64,000 nt of DNA from Pelagibacterium sp. 26DY04. GTDB taxonomy: Bacteria > Pseudomonadota > Alphaproteobacteria > Rhizobiales > Devosiaceae. Shown here piece by piece: positions 25,961 to 33,339 of the stretch. Position 1 is the stretch's first letter. Every line of letters begins with the position of its first letter. Below the pieces are notes generated by a model. It made no database searches, was not told the origin of the DNA, and worked only from the letters and a program-made list of their open reading frames with translations. The DNA lies in contig NZ_CP101731.1 of assembly GCF_031202305.1 (NCBI RefSeq), forward strand, positions 1,426,001-1,490,000, in the 5' to 3' direction. The position numbers were made by a program, and so were the translations under genes.

Positions 25961-26273
25961 GGATGTTCTCCAAGGTTGAAAGTGGCCCTCGGAGAAAACT
26001 GCCGCATACGACGCGCCCCTCCGCGGGGCTGCGCCGGTTAACCTCCACACTTGGGAGGACGGGGCCCTGATCGGAATCGGGGCTGACGGCGAAGCGCCAT
26101 CATTCGAAGCAGAGCAATAGATAGGTTCGACAACGCGCCGATCAAGGCCCGGGCCGTTTCAGGCCGCCTCGCGATCGGGACGGGCGACGAGCGTCTCGCC
26201 GACTAAGGAACCGAGCATCCAGTCGGCCGTCGTCGGGGCTATTGCTGTTCTTGCATTCATCGCGATTACCGCG
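25961..26273. other. Intergenic stretch without a supported gene
   Basis: A 313-bp gap. It contains a GCCCC/GGGGC hairpin near 26017-26033 and a minus-strand frame of about 33 codons from an ATG near 26259 (MNARTAIAPTTADWMLG) that reads like protein but ends early with a TGA. I cannot tell a short gene from a remnant. Confidence 0.4.
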
Positions 26274-26825
26274 CTAGCGCACCTGCTTGACCGATCGCAT
26301 CACGCTCTCAGCCGTGCTGAGACCGAGCCCCATATCCAAGCAGAGCTTAAAAAACTCCTCCGGTGCATCGGCGATATCCAAGCGGTATCTCCGCGTCAGC
26401 TCACGCGCCGCTTTGCCGATCGGAACGATGTCGCTCGAAGAAACCCATTCAGGGTTGCCGACCTTCGCCTCGAACTCTTTGACAACGGGGTCCGGCAATT
26501 CGGTCCCGAACAGAAAATAACGTAAATGCTCAAGGAAATGAGGATGCGTGTAGATATCGGAGCCGGTGCATCCGTTCCGCTCAAACAAGCCCTTGCGGGA
26601 GCCCTTCACGCGGCCGGTCCGATAGTTGGGATCATTCCAATAGCTGAGGCGCACCTCCGGCACGGCCTTCCGCGCGCTCAGCAACTTGAGAAGTGCCAGG
26701 ATCGGCTCCCGGTTATTCAGATATGCTGCACGACCATCGTCATGATTGGAATGATGAGAGCGGAGGTCGATCTTCGATAATAGCTCGGCCTCCTCTTTCG
26801 TAAGTTTGATGTGGTACTTCTCCAT
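26274..26825 (-). CDS. Hypothetical protein (183 aa), likely imported
   Basis: Opens MEKYHIKLTKEEAELLSKIDL; later RLSYWNDPNYRTGRVKGSRKG and, at the C-terminus, ADAPEEFFKLCLDMGLGLSTAESVMRS. The gene is visibly less GC-rich than its neighbours and uses A/T-ending codons more often, which suggests recent import. No catalytic motif or membrane segment is apparent and I do not recognise a family. It stands alone, 109 bp upstream of nothing obvious and followed by a 313-bp gap. Confidence 0.65.
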   Translation of the reverse strand: MEKYHIKLTKEEAELLSKIDLRSHHSNHDDGRAAYLNNREPILALLKLLSARKAVPEVRLSYWNDPNYRTGRVKGSRKGLFERNGCTGSDIYTHPHFLEHLRYFLFGTELPDPVVKEFEAKVGNPEWVSSSDIVPIGKAARELTRRYRLDIADAPEEFFKLCLDMGLGLSTAESVMRSVKQVR

Positions 26826-26934
26826 TGGCGCACCGTCTCAGCTCCGATTCCTAATTACCCCAGGAATCACGGGAAGTTGCGAGCAAAAATGGACGTGCCC
26901 CGAGGCGATACACCGATATCCGCCGAAGCTTCCC

Positions 26935-27891
26935 TCACGCCGCATCGCGTTCATCGTTCGGCTCCGGCGTTCGCAGCGCGAGATCGGCGGCGAAGCCGAG
27001 GAGCCAGTCGGCAGCCTTGCTCGCCTGCGAGGCTGCGCGGACGATGGAGCGGTTGTCTTCCCGGAGCACCTGAAGCCACGAACCGATGTAGTCGGCATGG
27101 CGCACGGTCGGAACGATGCCGAGCGAGGCACAGCAGAAGGCGGCGTTCATCTCGGCTACCAGTTCCTCGAACGCGTATTTCTTGGAACCGAAGCTGCCGT
27201 CCATATCCCGGCCGAGACGCGACGGATGGCCCGTGGCGTGGCCGAGCTCGTGGAGCGCGGTGCGGTGCCAGTTGATCGGTTCGAAATAGGCCTGGGGCGG
27301 CGGGACCTGCACATAGTCGAGCGCCGGGACGTAGAAGGCGCGGTTGCCGCCGATGCGGAAGTCGATGCCGGATGCGCGGATCAGGGCTTCAACATGGGGC
27401 TCGATCAGGCCCGGCGGCGGTGGCGGCGCGACGATCGCGATGTCATCCGGCAGGTTCTCGCACTGCGCGGCGTTGAACACCGTGAAGCGTTTCAGGAACG
27501 GGATCGCCTGGGGTTCCTCGCCGGTCTCGCGGGCGCGCCGCTTTTCGTCGTCAGGTACGAAACGGTCGGCATAGACGACGGTCGTGCCGCGCTCGCCCTT
27601 GCGGACATTGCCGCCGAGCGCGAGCGCCTGGCGGAAGGTGAGCCAGCTCTGGCCGGGAAAGCCGTGTTCGACGACGGCGCCCCAAAGGATCAGAACATTG
27701 ATTCCGGAATAATGGCGGCCGGTGGCGGCGTTCCTTGGCATCGCCAGCGGCGCCTTCGCCGCCGCCGTCCCCCATGGCTGGACCCAGGGCACGCGGCCGG
27801 CCTCCAACTCGGCGATGATCTTGTCGGTGATTTCGTCATAGAGGCTCGCCCGGTCCTGACCGGCGCGAGCGGATACGGTCTTTTTGGACAT
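26935..27891 (-). CDS. ardC: ArdC-like antirestriction protein
   Basis: 318 residues. The N-terminal domain (YDEITDKIIAELEAGRVPWVQPW, PRNAATGRHYSGINVLILW, LGGNVRKGERGTTVVY) is the ArdC ssDNA-binding fold; the C-terminal domain is a zincin with HELGHATGH, where the two His and the Glu bind and activate zinc. ArdC proteins shield incoming conjugative DNA from restriction. A location in the leading region fits this job. The start has GGAG 6 bases upstream within the family-1 leader. Length is normal and no key residue is missing. Confidence 0.92.
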   Translation of the reverse strand: MSKKTVSARAGQDRASLYDEITDKIIAELEAGRVPWVQPWGTAAAKAPLAMPRNAATGRHYSGINVLILWGAVVEHGFPGQSWLTFRQALALGGNVRKGERGTTVVYADRFVPDDEKRRARETGEEPQAIPFLKRFTVFNAAQCENLPDDIAIVAPPPPPGLIEPHVEALIRASGIDFRIGGNRAFYVPALDYVQVPPPQAYFEPINWHRTALHELGHATGHPSRLGRDMDGSFGSKKYAFEELVAEMNAAFCCASLGIVPTVRHADYIGSWLQVLREDNRSIVRAASQASKAADWLLGFAADLALRTPEPNDERDAA

Positions 27892-27898
27892 CGCGGAT

Positions 27899-27975
27899 CT
27901 CCGCGACGGGCGCCAGGAGCCTCTCTCCCGACCCTCAACCCGTCACGGCAAAGCCGGTCCGCACTCTCACTCTGA
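27899..27975 (-). promoter_or_regulatory. Shared 5' leader, family 1, copy 3 (ardC)
   Basis: Precedes ardC. GACGGG (27905-27910) can pair with CCCGTC (27939-27944); between them is CTCTCTCCCGACC, and at the 5' end CTCTCACTCTG (27964-27974), exactly as in copy 1. Its 3' end GTCGCGGAG supplies the ribosome site, as in copy 2. The remaining ~175 bp to the GIY-YIG gene show nothing else. Confidence 0.6.
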
Positions 27976-28150
27976 CGGGGGCGTTGCGGGGTCTCCCCGC
28001 AGAAGGGGTCGACCGAGACGAGGCTCGGGCGCAGGGGAAGGCTTTCCCCTCAAAAGCGTAAAACCGGAACCACGTCTATCATGATCGGCGTATTCCTGCT
28101 TTCCGGGTAGTTCAGCTAAATTGATCTACTGGCTCAGCCTATCGTGAGCC

Positions 28151-28653
28151 CTAGTTCTCCGGAGGCTCGTCATGCGGATCGAGCTCAGAAAAGTCGGTCA
28201 GCGTGTCGCATCGGATGCAATAGTACATCTGCGACGCTTCCTGAAAATGCATGCCGCACAGGCATCCGCAGAAGGGGCAGCATTCGTCGATCTCTAGGTC
28301 GGCCCATTCCCACACGCCGAGATATTCGGGAATGGCGTCGCGATCATATCCGACGATCTGAAACGCGTCGGCGTTCTTGGCGACAAATCCATCGCGGCCG
28401 GCGCGCTTGAGAATTGCCAGAATGTCAGCCGGCTCGATGTCGAACCATTCTCCTCGCACATGGGTCGATCCAAAATGCCGGTGCAGCTCTCGTTCAAGCT
28501 GGAAGGCGTCGGTCGCTTCGATCCATCCGAGCAGCCGCAGCTCCAAAGGATTGCCTGTCTGAAGGTTGCGCTGGCGCGCCTCGATGTTCTTCGCCACGCC
28601 GATCTTGATCGGTGAGCATCCGTTTCATCTTCGCCAATGAAATAGACCGGCAC
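28151..28653 (-). pseudogene. GIY-YIG nuclease gene with a frameshift after the first motif
   Basis: A GTG at 28653 with a GAGGAA site opens PVYFIGEDETDAH, the first strand of a GIY-YIG (T5orf172-like) nuclease. The match continues in another frame: IKIGVAKNIEARQRNLQTGNPLELRLLGW, then ELHRHFGSTHVRGEWF, and a C-terminal zinc-ribbon-like part (CCPFCGC and YYCIRCD). Adding one C to the CC at about 28608-28609 restores a single protein of about 167 residues. As written the catalytic tyrosine segment is cut off, so the nuclease is probably inactive. It is last in the minus-strand cargo cluster, 15 bp after the Lit-like gene. Confidence 0.75.
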
Positions 28654-28668
28654 GCGTTCCTCGCGGCG

Positions 28669-29592
28669 TCAACGGAGCCGGTCGAGCAGGGTTTCGACCA
28701 TTTCGTGGTTTGAGTGCGCGACGATGTCGAGCGGACGGTCTTCCTGCCTCATGAGTGCGATCAGAAGGCAGGCCGTGAAGGGCCAGAAGGACGAGCCCGG
28801 CGGCAGGTTGTAGCCGCCGATCATCGCGGTCAGCCGTTCGGCAATCGGCGGATACTGCCGGTTGCCCCAGTGCGCGTGGGTGGGTGTCATCGCGTGAATG
28901 ATCACGGCGGCGAGCGCTATTCCCATCGCACGCTTTTGCTGGACGTGTGCGTAATGGTGCCCGTGTTCCTTCGCGTAAGCAGCAAGGCCGCTGGTCATGA
29001 ACTCGCGGGCCCAGGTGTCGCAGCCGATTTCCTCCTCGGGCAGCGTCGAGGGCGCGCTGTTGTCGGCGCAGTACATGACGTGTCGAAACTCGTGCAGCAG
29101 CGCGAAGGCAAGGGCCAGTGCGACCAGGTCGAAGACGGCCTTGCGTTGATTGTCGCCTAGGCCGTCGCGGTCGGCGGTCGGCTGAGGAACGTCCGTCGGC
29201 CAGGAAACGTCCGGGGTTTGCTCGGCAGCAATAAGCGATTGGGCGCTGGCGATGCGCTGTTTGTAGTCGAGCTCGTATTGCCCCCGTTCGGCATCGATGT
29301 TGAGCGCCTGATCGAGCGGCGTCCCGGTGAGCGTCGCGAGTACCAGGGCGGGCGAATAGACCTCGATTGCGCGCCAGGCGCTGAAGCCGAGCAGCCAGAA
29401 GAAGTCGATCGTCTTGGTGTCGAACTTAATGCGGCTGGCGTTCGCATTCATCGTCACGCCCTTGGTGCTCGGTGCGACTTCGACCGCATGGCCGTATTGG
29501 CTCCATAGACCGCTGATTTCAACGGCGCGCTCCGGGACAGCGCCTCGCAAGAGGTGGAGTACGATCGTCCGGTCGGATGGTTCGGTCGCCAT
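28669..29592 (-). CDS. Lit-like zinc protease (peptidase U49 type)
   Basis: 307 residues. The zinc motif HEFRH is at 167-171 (LALAFALLHEFRHVMY), close to where E. coli Lit has its HExxH, and a helix after it carries EEEIGCDTWAREFM, a candidate third zinc ligand. Lit cleaves elongation factor Tu when triggered by a T4 capsid peptide, aborting infection. The rest (RIKFDTKTIDFFWLLGFSAW, AMGIALAAVIIHAMTPTHAHWGNRQYPP) also reads as this family. AGGAGGAG lies 8-11 bases before the ATG at 29592. Whether EF-Tu is the target here is unknown. Confidence 0.75.
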   Translation of the reverse strand: MATEPSDRTIVLHLLRGAVPERAVEISGLWSQYGHAVEVAPSTKGVTMNANASRIKFDTKTIDFFWLLGFSAWRAIEVYSPALVLATLTGTPLDQALNIDAERGQYELDYKQRIASAQSLIAAEQTPDVSWPTDVPQPTADRDGLGDNQRKAVFDLVALALAFALLHEFRHVMYCADNSAPSTLPEEEIGCDTWAREFMTSGLAAYAKEHGHHYAHVQQKRAMGIALAAVIIHAMTPTHAHWGNRQYPPIAERLTAMIGGYNLPPGSSFWPFTACLLIALMRQEDRPLDIVAHSNHEMVETLLDRLR

Positions 29593-29647
29593 GTACAAAG
29601 CTCCTCCTGTGATGGGCGACGACGGCGGCGCCTGTCTCGCGGACAGG

Positions 29648-31063
29648 TCACGTCCGCTCGCCTTCGCCTGGTGCGGCGTCCGTCTTCGCGGGCTCGCCGG
29701 CCATATGCAGATGGGTGATCGACGATATGACCGAGTTCGCCCACATGGTGCTGCACTCGACGTCGCCGCCGCGATCGAACCAATGCGTCGCGCCCGGTAT
29801 GAGATCGAACGGAATAGGGTGCGTCGCCTGCGGATTGTGAAAGACTTCCAGCTCCTGACACCAAGCTTCGCCCCAAGGCCAGAGCGCCTGGTATTCAGCG
29901 CTGTCGACCGACAGATCGAAATCAATGGGCTCCAGCGCGCCTGGGTTTCGATCAAAAAGAATTCCGCGGCGGGTCATCGTCAGCCCGGGCGGCCGCCATC
30001 CGGCGAGAAAACCCATGCGGTTGAATTTCGCCAACGTCCCTGCATTGCTGAAGATGACGCCGGAGAGGTGGGCGAATTCGGGATCGCGGAACAGCCCCGC
30101 CGGAATGCCGTGCTTGCCCGTAAGGTTGCTGATCGGCGTGCCGACCGCACGTCGCCCGGCGCCATCGCCTTCGACGTCTGCCCGCAGACCGTAGAGATAG
30201 GTCGGCAAGGCCTCGCGGCTCCATACCATCGAGCCGGATTCGTGGAAGTCGGCGACCGCCAGGGCGAAGGGCTGCCCCTTCACATGATCCAGCTCATGAT
30301 AGTTGCGCTGAAGCTTGCCGCGCAGCGTCTTGGCGAAGCGCTCGGCGGGCGCGCCGGTTAGACGTTCGTTCCGGTCGACCGGAGCATGCACCCAGTCGCC
30401 GATCCCGCCCGAGCGAGGCACCTCGGAGTTCGCGGTCACCGCCTCGATCCAGCAGGCGGCGCGATCGTTCTCGATCAGAAAGTCGGGTGAGACATGCTTC
30501 TGCCGGACGGTCAGGCCTTGCTCGCGGAAGCAAGCAAGAAGGTAGAGTTCGAAGAGGCGGGACGCGAAATTGTTGGTCTGCAGATCGGTGACAAAGTTAG
30601 CGTCCGGATTGGGAAGCGCGAGGTAGCATTCGCCGACCGCCATCAGCGCCGGAAAATGGCTGATCGTGCTCGTCAGCAGGTCGAACTCCGGCGATGTCCC
30701 GCGCGGCCCGGTCTTCAGCAGAAGCGGGCGCCGCCGCGCGCCAGGCGGCAACGGTTCCGGCGGCGCGCCGGCGCGCATTCTGAGGCCGAGGTGATCCAGC
30801 GCGGCCTCGGGAGTGGGATAGGGGCCACCTTCGCCGACGCGGACCCAGCGATGATCGACGCGCCGCCGCAAGGCCAGAGTGGTGAAGGTCCCGCGTTCAG
30901 GATCGAGGAGGATGCAGCCGCTCACGCTGCCGCGCCCTGCCTGGTAGCTCCCGAAGATCTGCGCGGGATCAAAATTCGGCCCGCGTTCGAGCGACAGCGC
31001 ATAAAGCTCGAATTGGCGCTGGCTGATCGGCGTGATCAGTTTCTGCTCATCGCCGACGGCCAT
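29648..31063 (-). CDS. Unknown protein with a PD-(D/E)XK-like core (471 aa)
   Basis: The middle part resembles a restriction-endonuclease fold: RLFELYLLACFREQG (Glu about 172), then SPDFLIENDRAACWIEAVT (Asp about 194, Glu about 207). The usual Lys two residues after the Glu is Val, so activity is uncertain. C-terminal to it is EFAHLSGVIFSNAG, matched by RFADISGVIWSRVG in the next gene upstream, so the two are probably paralogues. The N-terminal ~110 residues are different in the two. No family name comes to mind. It lies 55 bp upstream of the Lit-like gene. Confidence 0.6.
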   Translation of the reverse strand: MAVGDEQKLITPISQRQFELYALSLERGPNFDPAQIFGSYQAGRGSVSGCILLDPERGTFTTLALRRRVDHRWVRVGEGGPYPTPEAALDHLGLRMRAGAPPEPLPPGARRRPLLLKTGPRGTSPEFDLLTSTISHFPALMAVGECYLALPNPDANFVTDLQTNNFASRLFELYLLACFREQGLTVRQKHVSPDFLIENDRAACWIEAVTANSEVPRSGGIGDWVHAPVDRNERLTGAPAERFAKTLRGKLQRNYHELDHVKGQPFALAVADFHESGSMVWSREALPTYLYGLRADVEGDGAGRRAVGTPISNLTGKHGIPAGLFRDPEFAHLSGVIFSNAGTLAKFNRMGFLAGWRPPGLTMTRRGILFDRNPGALEPIDFDLSVDSAEYQALWPWGEAWCQELEVFHNPQATHPIPFDLIPGATHWFDRGGDVECSTMWANSVISSITHLHMAGEPAKTDAAPGEGERT

Positions 31064-31114
31064 GATCTACCTCACGGGTCGGCGAGCGCCGGGCGCGGCG
31101 ATGCGTCCGCATCG

Positions 31115-32038
31115 TCACGTCGCCTCCGCCGCAGCCTGGGCCAGGATGTCGTGGGCCTCCCACTCGTCGCCACGCGACGAAATGACGAACTCGCGATCCC
31201 AGGCACCCCAGTTTGTCGCCAGCGGAACCTGCGCCAGCGGGTTATGGACATAGGTTAGCGGGCGGGTACGGCGCGACAGGTTGCCGAGGCCAACACGCGA
31301 CCAGATCACACCGGAGATGTCGGCAAAGCGTTCGTCGAGAAATGCCGTGCGCGGGATCGGATTGCGTTCGCGGTTGATGAAGGGGGCCGGATGAAATCCT
31401 TCTTCGACCACGTCGCCGCTCTCGCGATCGATGGTGATGTAGGCGTCTCCGATCGGAAACAACGTGGTCATGATCAACGGCAACGGCTGCTCGGCAACAT
31501 AGACACCAAAGCGGCTCGCACTGATCGCGATGATCCTCGTATCCTCGGCGGCGATCACGCCCTGCTCAAGATAGCGCGCGATCCTCTGCGCCTTGGTCCA
31601 GAAAGCCCCGGACGTGCGCAATTGCGCCTGCCGGATCGGTGCGGCAAAGAGGCCGCCGCCCTCGTTGAGGGGAACCGGACGCACGATCTGGTCAGGACCG
31701 GGGGCGCCTTCATCCGGGGTGATGGCCTCGATCCAGATTCGGCGGCCGTCTTCCATGACGCAGAGATCCGGCTGGCCGCCTTCGCGCTGGCGCTCGACGA
31801 CGGGAAGCAAGGTGCCGCCTGCATCGAGCAACGTGCAGCCCAGATACATCTCCCAGAAGCGCCCATCGACATCGCGCGCGAACCCCTGCCGAAAGTCGGG
31901 ATCGGCATAGGGTTCGTAACGCTCCCACGCCTCTTGCAGCATGGCATGAAGCTGCTGCTCGATCGGATGCTCGGCAGTTTTCAGGTTTTCGAAACCGCGA
32001 TCGAGATTGGCGCCGTCAACGTCGAAAAGATCACTCAT
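31115..32038 (-). CDS. Unknown protein with a PD-(D/E)XK-like core (307 aa)
   Basis: Shorter relative of the 471-residue neighbour. RFWEMYLGCTLLDAG (Glu about 63), then GQPDLCVMEDGRRIWIEAIT (Asp about 91, Glu about 103) repeats the E...PD...IEA pattern, again with a hydrophobic residue where Lys would be expected. The shared SGVI motif is near residue 242. The two genes are 51 bp apart and read the same way. Two similar nuclease-like proteins side by side suggest a heteromeric complex or a duplicated effector. I do not recognise a described system. Confidence 0.6.
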   Translation of the reverse strand: MSDLFDVDGANLDRGFENLKTAEHPIEQQLHAMLQEAWERYEPYADPDFRQGFARDVDGRFWEMYLGCTLLDAGGTLLPVVERQREGGQPDLCVMEDGRRIWIEAITPDEGAPGPDQIVRPVPLNEGGGLFAAPIRQAQLRTSGAFWTKAQRIARYLEQGVIAAEDTRIIAISASRFGVYVAEQPLPLIMTTLFPIGDAYITIDRESGDVVEEGFHPAPFINRERNPIPRTAFLDERFADISGVIWSRVGLGNLSRRTRPLTYVHNPLAQVPLATNWGAWDREFVISSRGDEWEAHDILAQAAAEAT

Positions 32039-32050
32039 TGTCTGGTCGTC

Positions 32051-32605
32051 TCATGCCCGGCGCAGCATCCGCTCGACCCGGACGCGGTGGAAACCGTGCG
32101 AATGGACCTGCTGGCGAAGCTGCTTGATGTCGTGGACGCCGAAGGCCACCGCCGCTTTTAGCGGGCTGGCGAAGGTTGCGTAAAAGGTCCAGCGCGGGCC
32201 TTTCGGTAGCGTCGGATTCTGCCGCCGGTCAGTGATCGCGACGTCGCGTGGATCGCTGCTGTTGCGGAAGGCGTGAAAGGTGAACCAGTCAGGCCGGCGA
32301 TAGCGCGCCGCCTTGCTGAAGGGGACGGACTGGACCTTCACGTCCGTCTGGTCGAGCACCCAATCGCGCTGCTCCAGAATCTGCCGCACCATATGACCGA
32401 CCATCTGCTTCACGCGGTCGGCCAGCACCTCTTCGCGGAACTCCGCGAGGAGCTGCTCCTCGATGCCTTCGACCGCGGGCTTGCCGAGTTCGGAGGCGGT
32501 CTCGAGGCGGGCGACATTCTCGGGCTGCGTGAGAAAGGCCCAGATGCGCTGGCCAAGTTCCGACGCGTAAAGCGACGCAAATTTTTCGGGGCTATAGGTA
32601 AACAT
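32051..32605 (-). CDS. Hypothetical protein (184 aa), first of the minus-strand cargo operon
   Basis: Starts at 32605 (MFTYSPEKFASLYASELGQRIW) after AGGAGG with 7-base spacing; an open extension upstream enters the divergent promoter region and was dropped. The first ~100 residues are helical (EELLAEFREEVLADRVKQMVGHMVRQIL); later DWFTFHAFRNSSDPRD and a C-terminal basic HSHGFHRVRVERMLRR. No known domain is visible. The gap to the next gene is 12 bp, so it heads an operon that probably runs to the GIY-YIG remnant. Confidence 0.6.
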   Translation of the reverse strand: MFTYSPEKFASLYASELGQRIWAFLTQPENVARLETASELGKPAVEGIEEQLLAEFREEVLADRVKQMVGHMVRQILEQRDWVLDQTDVKVQSVPFSKAARYRRPDWFTFHAFRNSSDPRDVAITDRRQNPTLPKGPRWTFYATFASPLKAAVAFGVHDIKQLRQQVHSHGFHRVRVERMLRRA

Positions 32606-32617
32606 GACAGGCCCTCC

Positions 32618-32646
32618 TTTACCGGGCATATATGGACGGTTATAAG
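32618..32646 (+). promoter_or_regulatory. Candidate promoter for the nuclease-TIR-HEPN operon
   Basis: TTTACC (32618-32623), 17 bp, TATAAG (32641-32646) in the narrow gap between divergent operons. It matches four and five of six consensus positions. Transcription from about 32652 would exclude an ATG at 32632 and supports the TTG start at 32701. Confidence 0.4.
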
Positions 32647-32700
32647 CTGCTGTCAATGGTGGCCGCGCGGAGCGTCTGCTGGCCGGACAGGGAGGCTGGA

Positions 32701-33339
32701 TTGGATTTCGAGGATCTCGTGACGGCGCTGGAGCCGCCGCCGAACCGCGTCGGAAAGTCTGTCGGCGCCCACGAACATCATCTCTACGAAGGCGCCGTCA
32801 TGGTCGCTTACGCGATGCACCTGCTCCGCACCCAGGGCGCACGGGATGTCCGCGTCCATCCCGACGGCGAGCACGGAAAGCAGTTTGACTTCACGGGCTG
32901 GCTGGGGCGGCGAGCGTTCGCCAAAGTCTCCAATCTCGGGAGCACCGCCTATGGCGGGGTCTATCGAGATCCGGCGGGTCAGACGATCACCATCAACCCA
33001 AAGTCCGGGCTCGGTGATGTCGTCGCGGATGTCGGCGACCACGTCATCTCGGCCGAGTGCAAGGGCGGCATCATCAACACGCGGCATCCGGGCCAGGTGT
33101 CTCGGCTCTACCGCGGCCTTTGCGAGACGGTCGGGATGCTGCTGATGGCGACGCCATCGCAAGGGCGTCAGGTCGCCGTCGTTCCGCTGACGGACGGCAC
33201 TTTACGCCTGGCCGAACGCCTTGCTCCTCGTTGCGCATTGGCCGGCATCGAGATCGCGCTCGTCGGCATCCGTGGCGAGGTTTTGGAAGTGAAAGCGAAA
33301 GAGGCAGCCGAGCAGGCGGCGGGAAGGAACGACGCATGA
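32701..33339 (+). CDS. PD-(D/E)XK nuclease-like protein, first gene of TIR/HEPN operon
   Basis: 212 residues from a TTG (reads MDFEDLVTALEPPP) with GGAGG 6-10 bases upstream; an ATG at 32632 would add 23 residues but has no ribosome site. Nuclease core: HHLYEGAVMVAYAMHLL (Glu about 30), GDVVADVGDHVISAECKGG with Asp about 106 or 110 and the E119-C-K121 pair, a complete PD-(D/E)XK signature. After it comes a Rossmann-like tail (GRQVAVVPLTDGTLRLAERL). It overlaps the TIR gene by 4 bp (ATGA). It could act on DNA or simply bind it; no described family is recognised. Confidence 0.7.
   Translation: MDFEDLVTALEPPPNRVGKSVGAHEHHLYEGAVMVAYAMHLLRTQGARDVRVHPDGEHGKQFDFTGWLGRRAFAKVSNLGSTAYGGVYRDPAGQTITINPKSGLGDVVADVGDHVISAECKGGIINTRHPGQVSRLYRGLCETVGMLLMATPSQGRQVAVVPLTDGTLRLAERLAPRCALAGIEIALVGIRGEVLEVKAKEAAEQAAGRNDA

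Noticed and set aside
29626..29646. CCTGTC/GACAGG hairpin with a TCTCGCG loop upstream of the Lit-like gene
   Set aside because: Shares a few bases with the family-2 leader core but lacks the second hairpin, the GCTAAGG block and the spacing.
32632..32700. ATG at 32632 as the start of the PD-(D/E)XK gene
   Set aside because: No ribosome site, and a -35/-10 pair overlaps it; the TTG at 32701 with GGAGG is preferred, though not proven.
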